Shown one piece after another: positions 9,405 through 19,513 of a stretch of 64,000 bases of DNA. Made by a program: the position numbers and the translations under genes. The stretch is from assembly GCA_037447655.1 (NCBI GenBank), contig JBBHKE010001564.1:96516-160515 (forward strand), read 5' to 3'. The notes beneath the pieces are model-generated. The model was given only the letters and a program-made list of their open reading frames with translations. It made no database searches and had not been told where the DNA came from. Numbering within the stretch: the stretch's first letter is position 1; each line of letters starts with the position of its first letter. This stretch comes from Zygnema cylindricum. Taxonomy: Eukaryota; Streptophyta; Zygnematophyceae; Zygnematales; Zygnemataceae.

Positions 9405-10465
9405 AAGGAGCTATCGTCCTCGTCCTCGGATTCCGCCTCAAGTACCTGTGTGACAAGGGCCTTTTTCTTTCCTCTCGGGGTACCACCGGTCTGCCCCTCC
9501 TTTAACCGAAGCTCGGTTAGCTTGGTGCACTCTGCCATATAGTGCCCCGGTTTCTTACAAAAATGACATAAACCTTTGGGAGCCCTTGGTTCGAACTCGT
9601 CAACCTGTTTTTTCTGCTCCCTACCCCTATAGTTTCCGACTGGTTTCCGGGAATCCTTGTTCCTCCAATCGGTCGCTGTTGCCAAGGCTTGGCCACTCTT
9701 TCCTCCCGTTCGGATCTCAATCGTATTCTCTCGAACGAGAATCATCCCTACCACTGAGTTCCATATCCACCTTGCGTCCGGCAAGTCTTGCACACGGTTG
9801 ACTATGTTCTCGAACTCATCAGGTAACTTCATTAGTAAACACTTAACCTTTTCTTTTTCACTAAAAACTTTTCCCGCACTCTCTAGCTCCATGAAGAGTG
9901 TAGCAAGCTCATTGCAAAAATCCAACATATTTCCCCCTTTGTATACATACTCCTTAACTTTCTGATCAGCCAACTGTTGTTGCTGAATCGTACCACTTCG
10001 GTACATCTCTATGAGAGCCATCCAAAGATCGAATGCCCTCTCTACTTGCAAATGAGGACATGCAAGTCCTTGAGTGAGATGGCGTAGGATGAAGTGCTTT
10101 GCCACCATATTGTTGAAGTCCCAGGTTTCAGTATCATTCTCCTCGTTCCTCGGAATAGGTGACATGAATGCTAAACCAGTTGTTATTGGTGTAGTCGCCT
10201 CCTTCTCCTTTCCTTTGTCCACCACCTCTCCTTCCTTTGTTTCCTCCGTTGAAGGTGAATCCTCTTTCCTGGTGAATCTGCTTCCTTTAAACCCTGGAGG
10301 AATTCCAAGACTTGATGGACGCCCCAATCGTCCACTCACTATCCCCCAAAACCTTTTTTCGCATAGAGCGCCTATCGTCATACTTTCCCAGTATATGAAG
10401 CCAGTTCCATTAAATATTGGTACCCTAAAGGGTGGGCCCATAACCTGAAACTTTGAGACCTCCAT
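9332..10465 (-). CDS. Copia Gag
   Basis: This is an open frame of 377 codons. The N-terminal part has the copia gag pattern (VPIFNGTGFIYWE, with W and Y near the start), then a UBN2-like central region (LRHLTQGLACPHL, VKCLLMKLPDEFENIV) and a CCHC knuckle (CHFCKKPGHYMAEC) at about residues 300-313. The first ATG (10463-10465) lies inside the LTR and the frame crosses the PBS; a second ATG at 10439-10441 lies in the PBS. Around 9400 the frame changes relative to pol (TCC TTT TGG context). Copia elements usually have one frame, so this is probably an indel, though programmed shifting cannot be excluded. Confidence 0.85.
   Translation of the reverse strand: MEVSKFQVMGPPFRVPIFNGTGFIYWESMTIGALCEKRFWGIVSGRLGRPSSLGIPPGFKGSRFTRKEDSPSTEETKEGEVVDKGKEKEATTPITTGLAFMSPIPRNEENDTETWDFNNMVAKHFILRHLTQGLACPHLQVERAFDLWMALIEMYRSGTIQQQQLADQKVKEYVYKGGNMLDFCNELATLFMELESAGKVFSEKEKVKCLLMKLPDEFENIVNRVQDLPDARWIWNSVVGMILVRENTIEIRTGGKSGQALATATDWRNKDSRKPVGNYRGREQKKQVDEFEPRAPKGLCHFCKKPGHYMAECTKLTELRLKEGQTGGTPRGKKKALVTQVLEAESEDEDDSSFWMRSWRRKLRLKFHEGRNVLTLD
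10431..10445 (-). other. Copia primer-binding site of the half-tRNA type (initiator tRNA-Met anticodon arm)
   Basis: The plus strand reads GGTGGGCCCATAACC immediately next to the LTR end with no spacer. From memory this equals the anticodon stem-loop of plant initiator tRNA-Met, so the element's own strand would pair with an internal tRNA segment and not the 3' end. The same priming mode is known for Drosophila copia and yeast Ty5. No ordinary TGGTATCAGAGC site occurs at this position. Confidence 0.8.
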
Positions 10466-11408
10466 AAGTCCTCAGAGTGGACAGCTTCCAAGAAGCCTCT
10501 ACGATAATCCTGACCCCTTTGAGTTTAAGCAAAAATAACTGCCACCCTGGCAGACAAAAACTCTGACCAACTTCACCCCTGTGAAGACAAGACTCCCCTG
10601 AGTTGATAGCAAAAAGAATCTCTGAATTTGCTCCCCTGAGCAGTAAGTTATGAAGGGTCAAAATTGACCTTTTCTACAGAAGGGTCCTATCTCCTAATTT
10701 TTCTAAGTCCTATCCTTCTCACAGACTCTATCTACTGATGTACGGAACCAATCAGAATACAGTTACGTACGCAAAAGTACAGCTGCCGGTGTACTTTATG
10801 TACGAACATTGTACGACATGTCCCAAATGTCGACACATGTCATATCCGGATTCGGTGCCATAATCTCCGGAGATTCCACGATCCAATGTAATTTCGCCAC
10901 GCGTCATTTGATGTGGCGATGACCACAAACCGCCGAAATCTTCTTCCGCGATCTCGGCGCTAATTCCGGCCGTCCGATTAGAATCTAATTTAATCGTAGC
11001 CGTAATAAATACATGCGCGGTATTCGTTTCACTTACGAAATATAATGCACGGTATTGATTTTGTGCATGTACCGTATTCCGTACTTATACATTACCGGAT
11101 CTAGGTATACTGTACACAGTTACAGTTAAATGATTTAACCTACGTATTAATGTTTATATTAATATCGTACTATATGCTACGTAAGACTACTTCTAGACCT
11201 AACGGCTAAAGCTACCGACTATCTACTATCTATCGGCCGGCAGGTACCAGGATCAAATCCTGTCGGCGGCATTCCTCTAGCTTCCTCTCCAATTTCTCAG
11301 TGACTGCGACAAGTTTGAGAGTTGGAGAGAGAAGTTAGAGGTAGACTGCCTCGGCTTTTTTATTTCTATTCAGACCTAGAAAATACTTTAAAACCATTAG
11401 TTTCTACA
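10446..11408 (-). repeat. Copia 5' LTR (right)
   Basis: This is a 963-bp LTR paired with 4526-5576. On the minus strand its last bases (GTTTCA) are directly followed by the primer-binding site at 10431-10445. An ATG inside it (10463-10465) begins the gag reading frame. TSD CTGTC follows at 11409-11413. Confidence 0.92.
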
Positions 11409-11413
11409 CTGTC

Positions 11414-11441
11414 GATTCATGGGAAATTGCTTTGATACCAG
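11414..11441 (-). other. Chromovirus leader and primer-binding site
   Basis: On the minus strand TGGTATCAAAGC (plus 11429-11440) lies one base after the LTR end. It differs by one base from the canonical initiator tRNA-Met site. The few leader bases up to 11414 join the CTGTC duplication of the copia insertion. Confidence 0.75.
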
Positions 11442-11952
11442 TGTAAAAGGGACAATAGCGCACCAGAGCACGCCATAATGCACAGCGGATACACCAAGGA
11501 TCTTCCCGTAGCAACAGTAGGAGCACACAGCACTGACAGACAAGGTTGCGCTTTATTTCTCAAGAGGGGATTACAAGATTCAGCGCTCGCATCTAAGGTC
11601 TACTCAAAGAGTCCCTTATCCACTAAGCCTACCTGACTATTTAAAATAGCTAGCTGCTAGTCAACCTAGTATTGTACAACTGTATACGTGGGCCTTCACG
11701 GTCAACCGAGAATAATCCCCAAAATATCTTCTAGAACAATACCGTTCTATCTACATTCCGCGGCGTTCCTATATATCTAAGCTGTGTTGCTCTGTTGCGC
11801 TGCTAGGCTGCTACGCCACTAAGTAGCTATGCTGCTAAGCTGCTATACTGCTATGTTGCGCTGGTCTGGAATCGTGCTGCCCTGCTCTGACATCGCAACC
11901 ATAGCAGCCTAGTTGCTAACTACTAAGTACCCAACTCTGTAACCCTATTACA
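11442..11952 (-). repeat. Chromovirus 5' LTR
   Basis: A 511-bp segment begins TGTAAAAGGG and ends CCCTATTACA (imperfect inverted termini, TG...CA) and is bounded by the PBS on its left. The right boundary rests on the terminal inverted repeat and on resumption of a plus-strand gypsy integrase frame at 11953; the partner LTR is outside the window. It contains a CTGCTA-rich stretch near 11790-11860. Confidence 0.6.
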
Positions 11953-12118
11953 CTACCATACCAAGCGGACGTTAAGTCTAGTTCAGGCACGGTATTAATG
12001 GTCAGGAACGCAAGCTGATGTCCTTGCTATTCTACACAAGTGTGCCACCTGTGATCGTCTCCAAACTTTTTTCTCTAATCGGCAAACTACGCTCCAGCCT
12101 CTTCCCATTAGGGGTTTA
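11953..12118 (+). pseudogene. Ty3/gypsy integrase zinc-finger fragment (plus strand)
   Basis: The frame reads HTKRTLSLVQARY, a stop, WSGTQADVLAILHKCATCDR and then LQPLPIRGL. This is the HHCC finger and following LxPLPI.G motif of a gypsy integrase. It is cut at 12119 by another LTR and continues at about 14898. It is the oldest layer of the nest. Confidence 0.75.
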
Positions 12119-13299
12119 TGAGACTCTGAGACCTCCATTGGCCCTCAGAGTAAGCAGATCCAAAAAAAGCTAATCTAGTTAGTGCCGACTCTAAGTTGAT
12201 ATAAACCCAAATGACTGACCCCTTAACAGTCAGAACCCCAATATATATTCACCCTTGTGAAATAACACTTTCTGTGTCCTCAGTTCCAGCACAGAATGCA
12301 AAGTTTGAATATGAGATTTGGACGCATTCACCCACTTTGACTTTCCCTTAGAAATGCAGCCACCCTGGCAGACAAAAACTCTGATAGACTACACCCCTGT
12401 GTAGCCTGGACTCCCCTGAGTCGGCAGCATAAAGAATCACTGAAAATGGTCAAGTAAATTGATAGTTATGGCTGCCCAAAGTTAGCCATTTATACAAGAT
12501 GCTCTGTGGGAGAGGCGACTAGCTACTCAAAAAATTCTAAGTCCTATTCTCACTCTAAGACCTTATCTACTGACGTACGGCATCAATCACATCACTGTAC
12601 CGTACAGATAAGTACAGGTGCCGGTGTACTTTCTGTACGACAATCGTACAATATGGTTGAAATGTCAACACATGTCATATATCTATTTGTTCCCGTAATC
12701 TCTGGTCTCGCCGCAATCCAATGTTGACGTGCCATGTGTCATCCTATGTGGCGATGACCGCAAACCGCCAAAAGTACATATCCCGCGATCGCGGCGCCTA
12801 TCGTGGCCGTCTAATCAAATCCGGCTATATTGCTAGCCGTTGAAAATAGACGCGCGGTATTTGTTTCGCGGTCGAACCAAATGCGCGGTATCCGTTTCAT
12901 AAATAAATCTGTACTCCTTACTATCCATAACTGTATCTATGCAATACGTATATATTTCCAGTTAAATGAACTAGTCTACGTGTAACTATATAAATAATTA
13001 TCAAACCCCATACGTAGTAATACTAGCTCTAGTCTAAATGGATAAAGTCACCGACTAACGGCGAATTGACGCACGATAGGTACCAGGATCAATTCCTGGG
13101 TCCGTCAAATACCTTTTGGTAAGTCTTACTAATTTACCCCCTGTCTTCTCTAGAGAGCTTAGGCAGTCATGGCTCTAGCTCCCTATCCAGCCTTTAGTGA
13201 CTACAACAAGTGTGGGGGCTTGGAGAGGGGAGTTAGAGGCAGACTGCCTCTGCCTTTTTCTATCCTATTACAGACCTAGAAAATACACAAATATCAACA
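12119..13299 (-). repeat. LTR of a diverged copia relative, with polypurine tract at 13300-13314
   Basis: It starts TGAGACTCTGAGACC, ends with CAACA, and is followed by CTCCCCTTATTTACTAG, matching the LTR/polypurine junction of the copia at 5576/5577. Shared blocks with that LTR include the start, the ACAGACTC-like and GTACGG region, and the GGTACCAGGATCAA block near 13080. It contains a clear A box (13030-13040) and B box (13087-13095). Its 5' partner was not found. Confidence 0.75.
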
Positions 13300-13745
13300 C
13301 TCCCCTTATTTACTAGTCTTTTTCCCTTTCAACTTCCACAAAAAAGTAGACAAACACCCCCTCCCCCTTTTCTTTTTCTTTTTTCCTTTTTCCTTTTCTT
13401 TTCATAAAACTGAAGTATTTAACATAGTGCATTAAATGAACTGAAATAATAATTGCATCACACATTTTATTTAACATCCCACTTTTCATAAATCCGAGCA
13501 AAGATGTTATCCACCTCATCACTTTTTCATCCACACACAAACCGATTTCCCTCTTGCGATCCAAACAGCCAGCCCCATCTCCAATCTGCAACATTCACCC
13601 AGATGCTAACCCTTTTACAAGCACACCTTCATAAATACCATAAATATTTAAATAGCTATGTTTGGAGCATGACTTGCTGGTTGGGATGCATGTTCGCTCT
13701 TTCTAGTCTCTCATGCACGACAGCTGTCATGCCGCATGGTATCGG
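13300..13745. other. Remnant internal DNA of the diverged copia relative
   Basis: AT-rich with pyrimidine runs (13355-13400). I see no protein motif; the short open frames are not supported. Confidence 0.4.
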
Positions 13746-13749
13746 ACGC

Positions 13750-14005
13750 ATGCGCGCACAACATTTTGCATGCGTACACGATATCGCGCACGCACGCACA
13801 ATATCGTGCTCGCGCGCGTGATATTCTGCATGCGTGCACAATACGGTGCACGCACGCGCAATATTGTGTCCACGCGCACGATATCGTGCACGCGTTCGCG
13901 ATATTCGGCGTGCGTGTGATTTCATTCACGCGCGCACGATATCATTCTCGCACGCACGATATTTCGGCGTGCGTGTATGATTTTCGGTCGCACGTGCGAC
14001 CGCGA
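13750..14005. repeat. About 20-bp GC/AT palindromic minisatellite
   Basis: Roughly a dozen imperfect units of about 20 bp, of the type CGCGCACGATATCGTGCA, alternate CpG-rich CGCACGC blocks with ATAT cores. Each unit is nearly self-complementary, so both strands show long spurious open frames of H/A/R/T/I repeats. Confidence 0.85.
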
Positions 14006-14897
14006 TTTATTTATGTTTGATGTGTACGCGATTCGCGTACACGTCTAATAGAACAAATACTAATTTCGTGCGTGGTACCATGTCGTTTCATGCGCAGGTA
14101 CACATTTTACAAGTATTTCGTGCGATACTATATATTTCGTGCGATATGTTTCGTTTCGTGTGTACGCACGCGATTTTGGGAGTATCGACGTGAAGTATCG
14201 TTTGGAGGCGTATCGCGATTTCCGGGCGACGCTTCGATACATATGTTTATTTAAGTCGCGAACCCATGTAGGTTCGCGCATACATGTAGTTAGGGAGGGT
14301 TTTTACCCTCGGACAGTGGATTATGCGGAACGTGCGGCAGAGAATGTTGGCCGCCTATTGGCCAACATTCTAAGTAGTTCTTTCATGTGAACTAGCCTAG
14401 ACTTAGGTTAGGGTTTGCGTAGGCGTAGCGTAGCTAATACTTAGTCTATTTTCAGACTTAGAATTTCTAGCTTTTGGACAAGAATTTTCTCTTGGCGGCG
14501 GAGCTTTCTCTTGCTCTCTCTCTCACCGATTGCTCAAGTTTCCTCCTTTCTTTTGCTAGCTAGCTGTAGAGGCTAGATAGTTTACGTACATTCTCCTTTG
14601 TAATTCTTCCCACGCTTTTAATCCACGCGGCTCAAAGCCAAGTCCAGAAGGTTTCCCTCCAACTTGTGTCATTTTTGGGAAGTGGTGGATTGGAGTTCGT
14701 GTGGAGAAGCATCCGGATTTGGCTGCCCTTCCCACGGACAGCTAGACGGTTTGGGTATTTGTTTTGTGTTGGTTGTATTTTCGGTTGGGATGGAAGGGTG
14801 AATTTTGGCCGAATTTTGAGTTTTCCTTGTTTTTGGTTGGAATTATTTATTTTGCTTCGTTGCTTTCGTACGAGATAACTCTTGTAAAGAATACGTT
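14006..14897. other. LTR-like DNA closing the insert in the plus-strand gypsy
   Basis: Contains an 11-bp hairpin (GAATGTTGGCC, 7-nt loop, 14342-14370) and CT-rich DNA at 14500-14530. A tail with GATAACTCTTG near 14873 is shared with 20381-20391, suggesting both derive from the same LTR family. No coding signal. Confidence 0.45.
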
Positions 14898-15678
14898 GAA
14901 GACCCAAGAGCCTACTGGCTACCTTGTGGCTGAGTATTAACACAAATAAATAGCTTTTAATGAACATGTCTTTATGAGATACAGTGCCCCAGCCAAAGTC
15001 CTTACGGATCAAGGTACAGAATTTCGGGGGGGATTTCAAGAGATGCTTGATGAGGCTCTCATCGATCATCGCCGTACTAGTCGGGATCACCCCTAGGCCG
15101 ATGGCCTGGTTGAACGGGCATTCCAGACATTTAAGCGTGCATTGCGTAAGCATTGCTTAGAGAAACACATTTCGGTTTGGGACGAGTCCCTCGGCTACAT
15201 TACCATGGGATATCGCATGTCAGTTCAAGCTAGTTTGGCTAATTTCAGCCCGTACTATGTTTTATTTGGGCGACAAGCGTTGCTCGGTCGCAATTTTTAG
15301 AAGGCTGCAAGCTTTCCACTTCCACTGATGTCTGACACTATTTTTTTGGAAAAACTCACTCGTCGTGCTTTGCTTTTTGCCTGTGAAATGCCCATGGCTT
15401 TTGATAACCTGCAGATTGCCCAGCATCGGGACACACTTAAGTTCGCTACCACTCAAAGCGACAGTTACAAGCCGCAACACAAGCCCTATCGGGTGGGAGA
15501 CTATGTTTATCTTCGCAGGCAATCTTTCGACACTTTGGACACTGATGTTTCTGCACACATCCTACGGATCATCGAGGTGAATCCGAACGGAATGTTGAGA
15601 TTACAAGGAGCATACACGCAGACTTTTCGAGAGCACTCCAAAAATTGTGCTCCATGCTACTTACCAAATTTGTCGTAG
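14898..15678 (+). pseudogene. Ty3/gypsy integrase core and C-terminus (plus strand)
   Basis: Reading resumes with a block like QEPTGYLVAEY. Then come the core motifs LTDQGTEFRGGF (catalytic Asp) and DGLVERAFQTFKRALRKH (catalytic Glu), NFSPYYVLFGRQ, and the C-terminal KPYRVGDYVYLRRQ. Stops occur near 14940 and at 15093-15095 and 15297-15299. Together with 11953-12118 this is one integrase split by a 2.8-kb insertion. It ends in a stop at 15676-15678. Confidence 0.8.
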
Positions 15679-16006
15679 GATATGGATCCTATGCGGATGC
15701 TGATTACGGAGGCGAAATTGGTTTTAATTGTACGAAATTTGTACGGATGGAAATTCATTAACGATTTTTTACGATTTGTTCAAAATGTTCAATGCGTTCA
15801 TTACGTATAATTCGTCTTGATTGAAACGTTCGCACTAATTCCTATGAACAACTATGTCTAAAAGATTATAATTTTATAATTTGATGGTTCAGTAAGAAAT
15901 CGATGACAACAGGTTCAAGCGATAAAATGGTCGTGACCCACTTGCGTAGGTGGACATGGAGGCATTTTTCCAAATGGTCAAGTATCGGGGATTGAATTGA
16001 AGTAGT
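15679..16006. other. AT-rich DNA downstream of the gypsy integrase
   Basis: Probable start of a 3' LTR or flank. No coding or RNA signal seen. Confidence 0.35.
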
Positions 16007-16597
16007 GTACTGAAGTTCTCGACCACTTATGGATCAGACGGTCAATACTACACCTACAACAACAAAGGAAGTGGACGTAAAAAATTTGATTCGTCTGTAA
16101 ACGTAAAGTCTGTCATGCCGCAACTTGTTGGGCACTTCCGTGTGTATATTTAGGTGCTAAAACGGGCACCCACCACACTAATTCGTATTTGTGTGATTAT
16201 TTCGTTTTTGCAGCACCGTACATACTTACATTTTGCGTTCGCGTCGACCGTACATATTTATATTGTCGTACGCGTCGACCATACGTATTTATATTTGGTC
16301 GTAATATGCGCCGACGACAAGTTGTCCGTACGACTCAGAATTTCCGGATTTTCCGTCGACGGCTACTTCGACCGTACCACGTACATTTGTCCGTGACTTT
16401 CGCCGACGTTGGATTTAGTTATTTTGCGTCCTCTGTACCATGTATATTCTGCGCGATTTCCGCCGAGGGTGAATTCGGTTATTTTACGTCGACCGTACGA
16501 CTTACATTACCCGGAATTCCGGCGACTACAAATTGGACCGTACCTTCGGTCCTACCGTACCTACTTTCATTTCCCGAAATCGCGGCCGACGACAATA
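16007..16597 (+). repeat. 591-bp direct repeat, copy 1
   Basis: Nearly identical to 18922-19513. Rich in CGTACR and CGTCGACCGTAC motifs. The two copies share sharp ends (GTACTGAAG...GACAAT), as expected for LTR parts of one family. Confidence 0.85.
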
Positions 16598-16775
16598 TTT
16601 TACATCGGATCGCTTCGCGATCCGCCGTCCATTTGTCATTGCTTGTTCACACCACTCAATGAGTCTTTTACGTAACTTTAATTATCAATCCGTTCGCTCC
16701 CCCAATCCGTGAATCTATTCAAACCTCCATATTAAATCCAATTAGCAGTTACGCACGAAACTGACTTTTCAAAAC
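16598..16775. other. Unassigned sequence between repeats
   Basis: No motif recognised. Confidence 0.3.
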
Positions 16776-17077
16776 AATAAGGGGAGTCCAGGCTACATAG
16801 GGGTGTAGTGGGTCAGAGTTTTTGTCTGCCAGGGTGGCGGTATTTTTAAGGGAAATTCAAAGTGGGTGAATGTGTCCAAATCTCATATTCTAACTTTGCA
16901 TTTTGTGGTGGAACTGAGCACGCAGAAAGTGTTATTTCACAAGCGTGAATCTATATTGGGGTTCTGACTGTCAAGGGGTCAGTCATTTGGGTTTATATCA
17001 ACTTGGAGTCGGCACTATCTAGATTAGCTTCTTTGGGTCTGCTTACTCTGAGGGCCAATGGATGTCTCAGAGTTTCA
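16776..17077 (+). repeat. Inverted fragment of the 12119-type copia LTR
   Basis: It is the reverse complement of about 12119-12430, including the block around TTTTTGTCTGCCAGGGTGGC and the terminal CAGAGTTTCA. Only the end of the LTR is present, so it is a truncated copy in the opposite orientation. Confidence 0.85.
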
Positions 17078-18489
17078 TGTATGTTTTATTTGTCTCTAAA
17101 AACATATTTTTCAATACATATTTGTCCAATTTTCAATTTAAGACCGCCATTCGTAAGCTGAGAATACAAACTTTAATCGCAACCGTCAGATCCACAATCC
17201 GACATGTATGTACGGAGAAAATATGTTTTAAGAGACTAAAAAAATATACACGCTATATACGATCGACGGTGTACTGTATAGTACTTTTGTGTCTGTTCGG
17301 TTTGGTGCGACGGTATTCAATTGTACGAATCGCACGTTGGTCGATTTCGAGGAAATGTTGCGGCTAACAGCATAGATGTCCCATGCGCATATTACGCACG
17401 GTATAAACTAACGAATACTACGTACAATACGCATCAAACGATGTTGAAAAGTCCATTAAATGCGTATCTTACTTTTCACCCGTACATTTTTGGTACACTT
17501 ATTTATAGTACCAGTACATGTCCATACCTTTTAGGGTTATTTAAGGGGGTTTCTTAGGCTTTTAGGGTACATTTTGTACATTCTGTATATTTCACTGTAA
17601 CTACCCTCACACTTGTTATAAATGTATGTACGGTGTCTGTATTTATCGTACTTTTTACAGTTATTTATTTTAGGGTTTGTCGGGTATTCTCGTACATTCC
17701 CGTGTTATGTTGTACATCTGTGTCACCTTTTTTGTACATTTTTGTACAATGTCCGTAATTTGCGTACGTTTTAGGGTTATCTATGTTAGGGTTTTTAGGG
17801 TACAGTTTCGTACAGTTTTTGTACATCCCCATACTTGTTAGGGTTATTACAAGGGGGATTTTACTATTTTAGGGTTTTTAGGGTACAATGTGGTACGCTT
17901 CTTTATATTTCAGTACGACTCCCTTAGATTTTTCGTTATATTTGGTTTTTTAGGGTACACTTTTCATAAGGTTTCGTACATTCTGTTAAATTTCCGTACT
18001 TTTAAAGATATTTGTAAGGATTTTGTAGGATTATGATTTCCGTTAGGTTTTGAACATGTCCGTACAGAAAAATCTACACGAATTTTATGAAAAGTATGAA
18101 ATTGGCGAATATTAGGTAGTTTTCGTAAAAAAGTTGAAATTCGTACGGATTGGACATTAACGCCTAAAAGTGCTCTCACCGTGGGGCTCAAGTAACGACA
18201 AAAAGTGACTGTCTGCAATACTTTTATTTACATGTGGTTGTCGCAGTTTTGTTACCGTAAACGTTCGCCGCTCGTGTGAATTGCTAATTTTATTATAACG
18301 GTCGACGTTCGCAAGCGCGGCAAAATTTTAAGCGGTTGACCCAATATTTGAAAGTCAAAGTTGTCTAACCTATTGACCGTCAAATTTGTAGTCAACGGTG
18401 CTTTATTTGTACCAATGTGTACTTCAAACATACAATTTTTGACAAAGTGACGTAATTGACTGTGCGCAACCAAAACAGGCACTGTCATG
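17078..18489. other. Non-coding, telobox-rich and GTAC-rich DNA
   Basis: About ten TTAGGGT words occur between 17525 and 17970, often as TTTTAGGGTTTTTAGGGTACA. The rest is GTACA/CGTAC-rich without convincing coding potential. Confidence 0.6.
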
Positions 18490-18660
18490 ATCAATTCCTT
18501 TAATTTGCTATCGATCGTTGTGCAACTTCACCGTGTTACTATTATTTTTTATTTTGCGACCAATACAATATGGGTGTTAAGGCCATATTTTATGGTTTGC
18601 GTATAATAGGCATATCGTATGGGCCTACTTTCACCTATTTTCGAACTATGGTCTGAAAGC
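18490..18660 (+). repeat. Remnant end of the hAT-like element family
   Basis: Matches 23590-23743 (blocks CTATCGATCG, GTGCAACT, ACCAATACAAT and a TATGGGC...ACTATG end). Only the right end is present. Confidence 0.7.
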
Positions 18661-18921
18661 ACTGTTGTTCAAATCGTGCGATTGTTTCAAAATTTCCCAT
18701 TGAAACGTATAATTCGTTACGATTTTGAAAATCGCAAAAAAACGTCTGCTGTAAACTGAAACAGACAATTTACGGGATATTCTCCATAATATGCATGGTT
18801 TTTTATGTAAATGAACGGAGTTCGAGGAAAAGATACGTCGTAATTATTGGTACTTTCTATTCAGTGAATTGAACAGAAATATCACGGAACTTGTACGTCT
18901 CTACATTGAAAATGTAGTACT

Positions 18922-19513
18922 GTACTGAAGTTCTCGACCACTTATGGATCGGACGGTCAATACTACACCTACAACAACAAAGGAAGTGGACGTAAAAAAT
19001 CTGATTCGTCTGTGAACGTCAAGTCTGTCATGGCGCAACTTGTCGGGCACTTCCGTGTGTATATTTAGGTGCTAGGACGGGCACCCACCACACTAATTCG
19101 TATTTGTGTGATTATTTCGTTTTTGCAGCACCGTACATACATACATTTTGCGTTCGCGTCGACCGTACATATTTATATTGTCGTACGCGTCGAACGTACG
19201 TATTTATATTTTGGCCGTAATATGCGCCGACGACAAGTTGTCCGTACGACTCAGAATTTCCAGATTTTCTGCCGACGGCTACTTCGACCGTACCACGTAC
19301 ATTTGTCCGTGACTTTCGCCGACGTTGGATTTAGTTATTTTGCGTCCTCTGTACCATGTATATTCTGCGCGATTTCCGCCGAGGGTGAATTCGGTTATTT
19401 TACGTCGACCGTACGACTTACATTACCCGGAATTCCGGCGACTACAAATTGGACCGTACCTTCGGTCCTACCGTACCTACTTTCATTTCCCGAAATCGCG
19501 GCCGACGACAATT
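18922..19513 (+). repeat. 591-bp direct repeat, copy 2
   Basis: Pairs with 16007-16597. Confidence 0.85.

Larger units (their letters stand above)
4526..11408 (-). mobile_element. Complete Ty1/copia retrotransposon (minus strand) with LTRs, PBS, PPT and TSD
   Basis: Two LTRs (4526-5576 and 10446-11408) flank gag, protease, integrase, RT and RNase H in copia order on the minus strand. Both LTRs start TGAAACT and end TTTCTACA on the plus strand. A 5-bp target duplication CTGTC lies at 4521-4525 and 11409-11413. The element entered a chromovirus just downstream of that element's PBS. It contains a nested TRIM (5964-6476). Four in-frame stops, a gag/pol frame change and the TRIM make it defective, although most of the protein is still readable. 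Confidence 0.93.

Noticed and set aside
11442-11952. Treating this as a solo LTR unrelated to the chromovirus
   Set aside because: It adjoins a PBS in the correct orientation, and the CTGTC duplication links it to the internal region at 1-4520.
13656-14020. Overlapping His/Ala/Arg/Thr-rich open frames on both strands
   Set aside because: By-products of the palindromic 20-bp minisatellite.
16154-16675. Plus-strand frames repeated at 19069-19603
   Set aside because: They lie in the 591-bp direct repeats; the composition follows GTAC/CGAC-rich DNA and no family is recognised.
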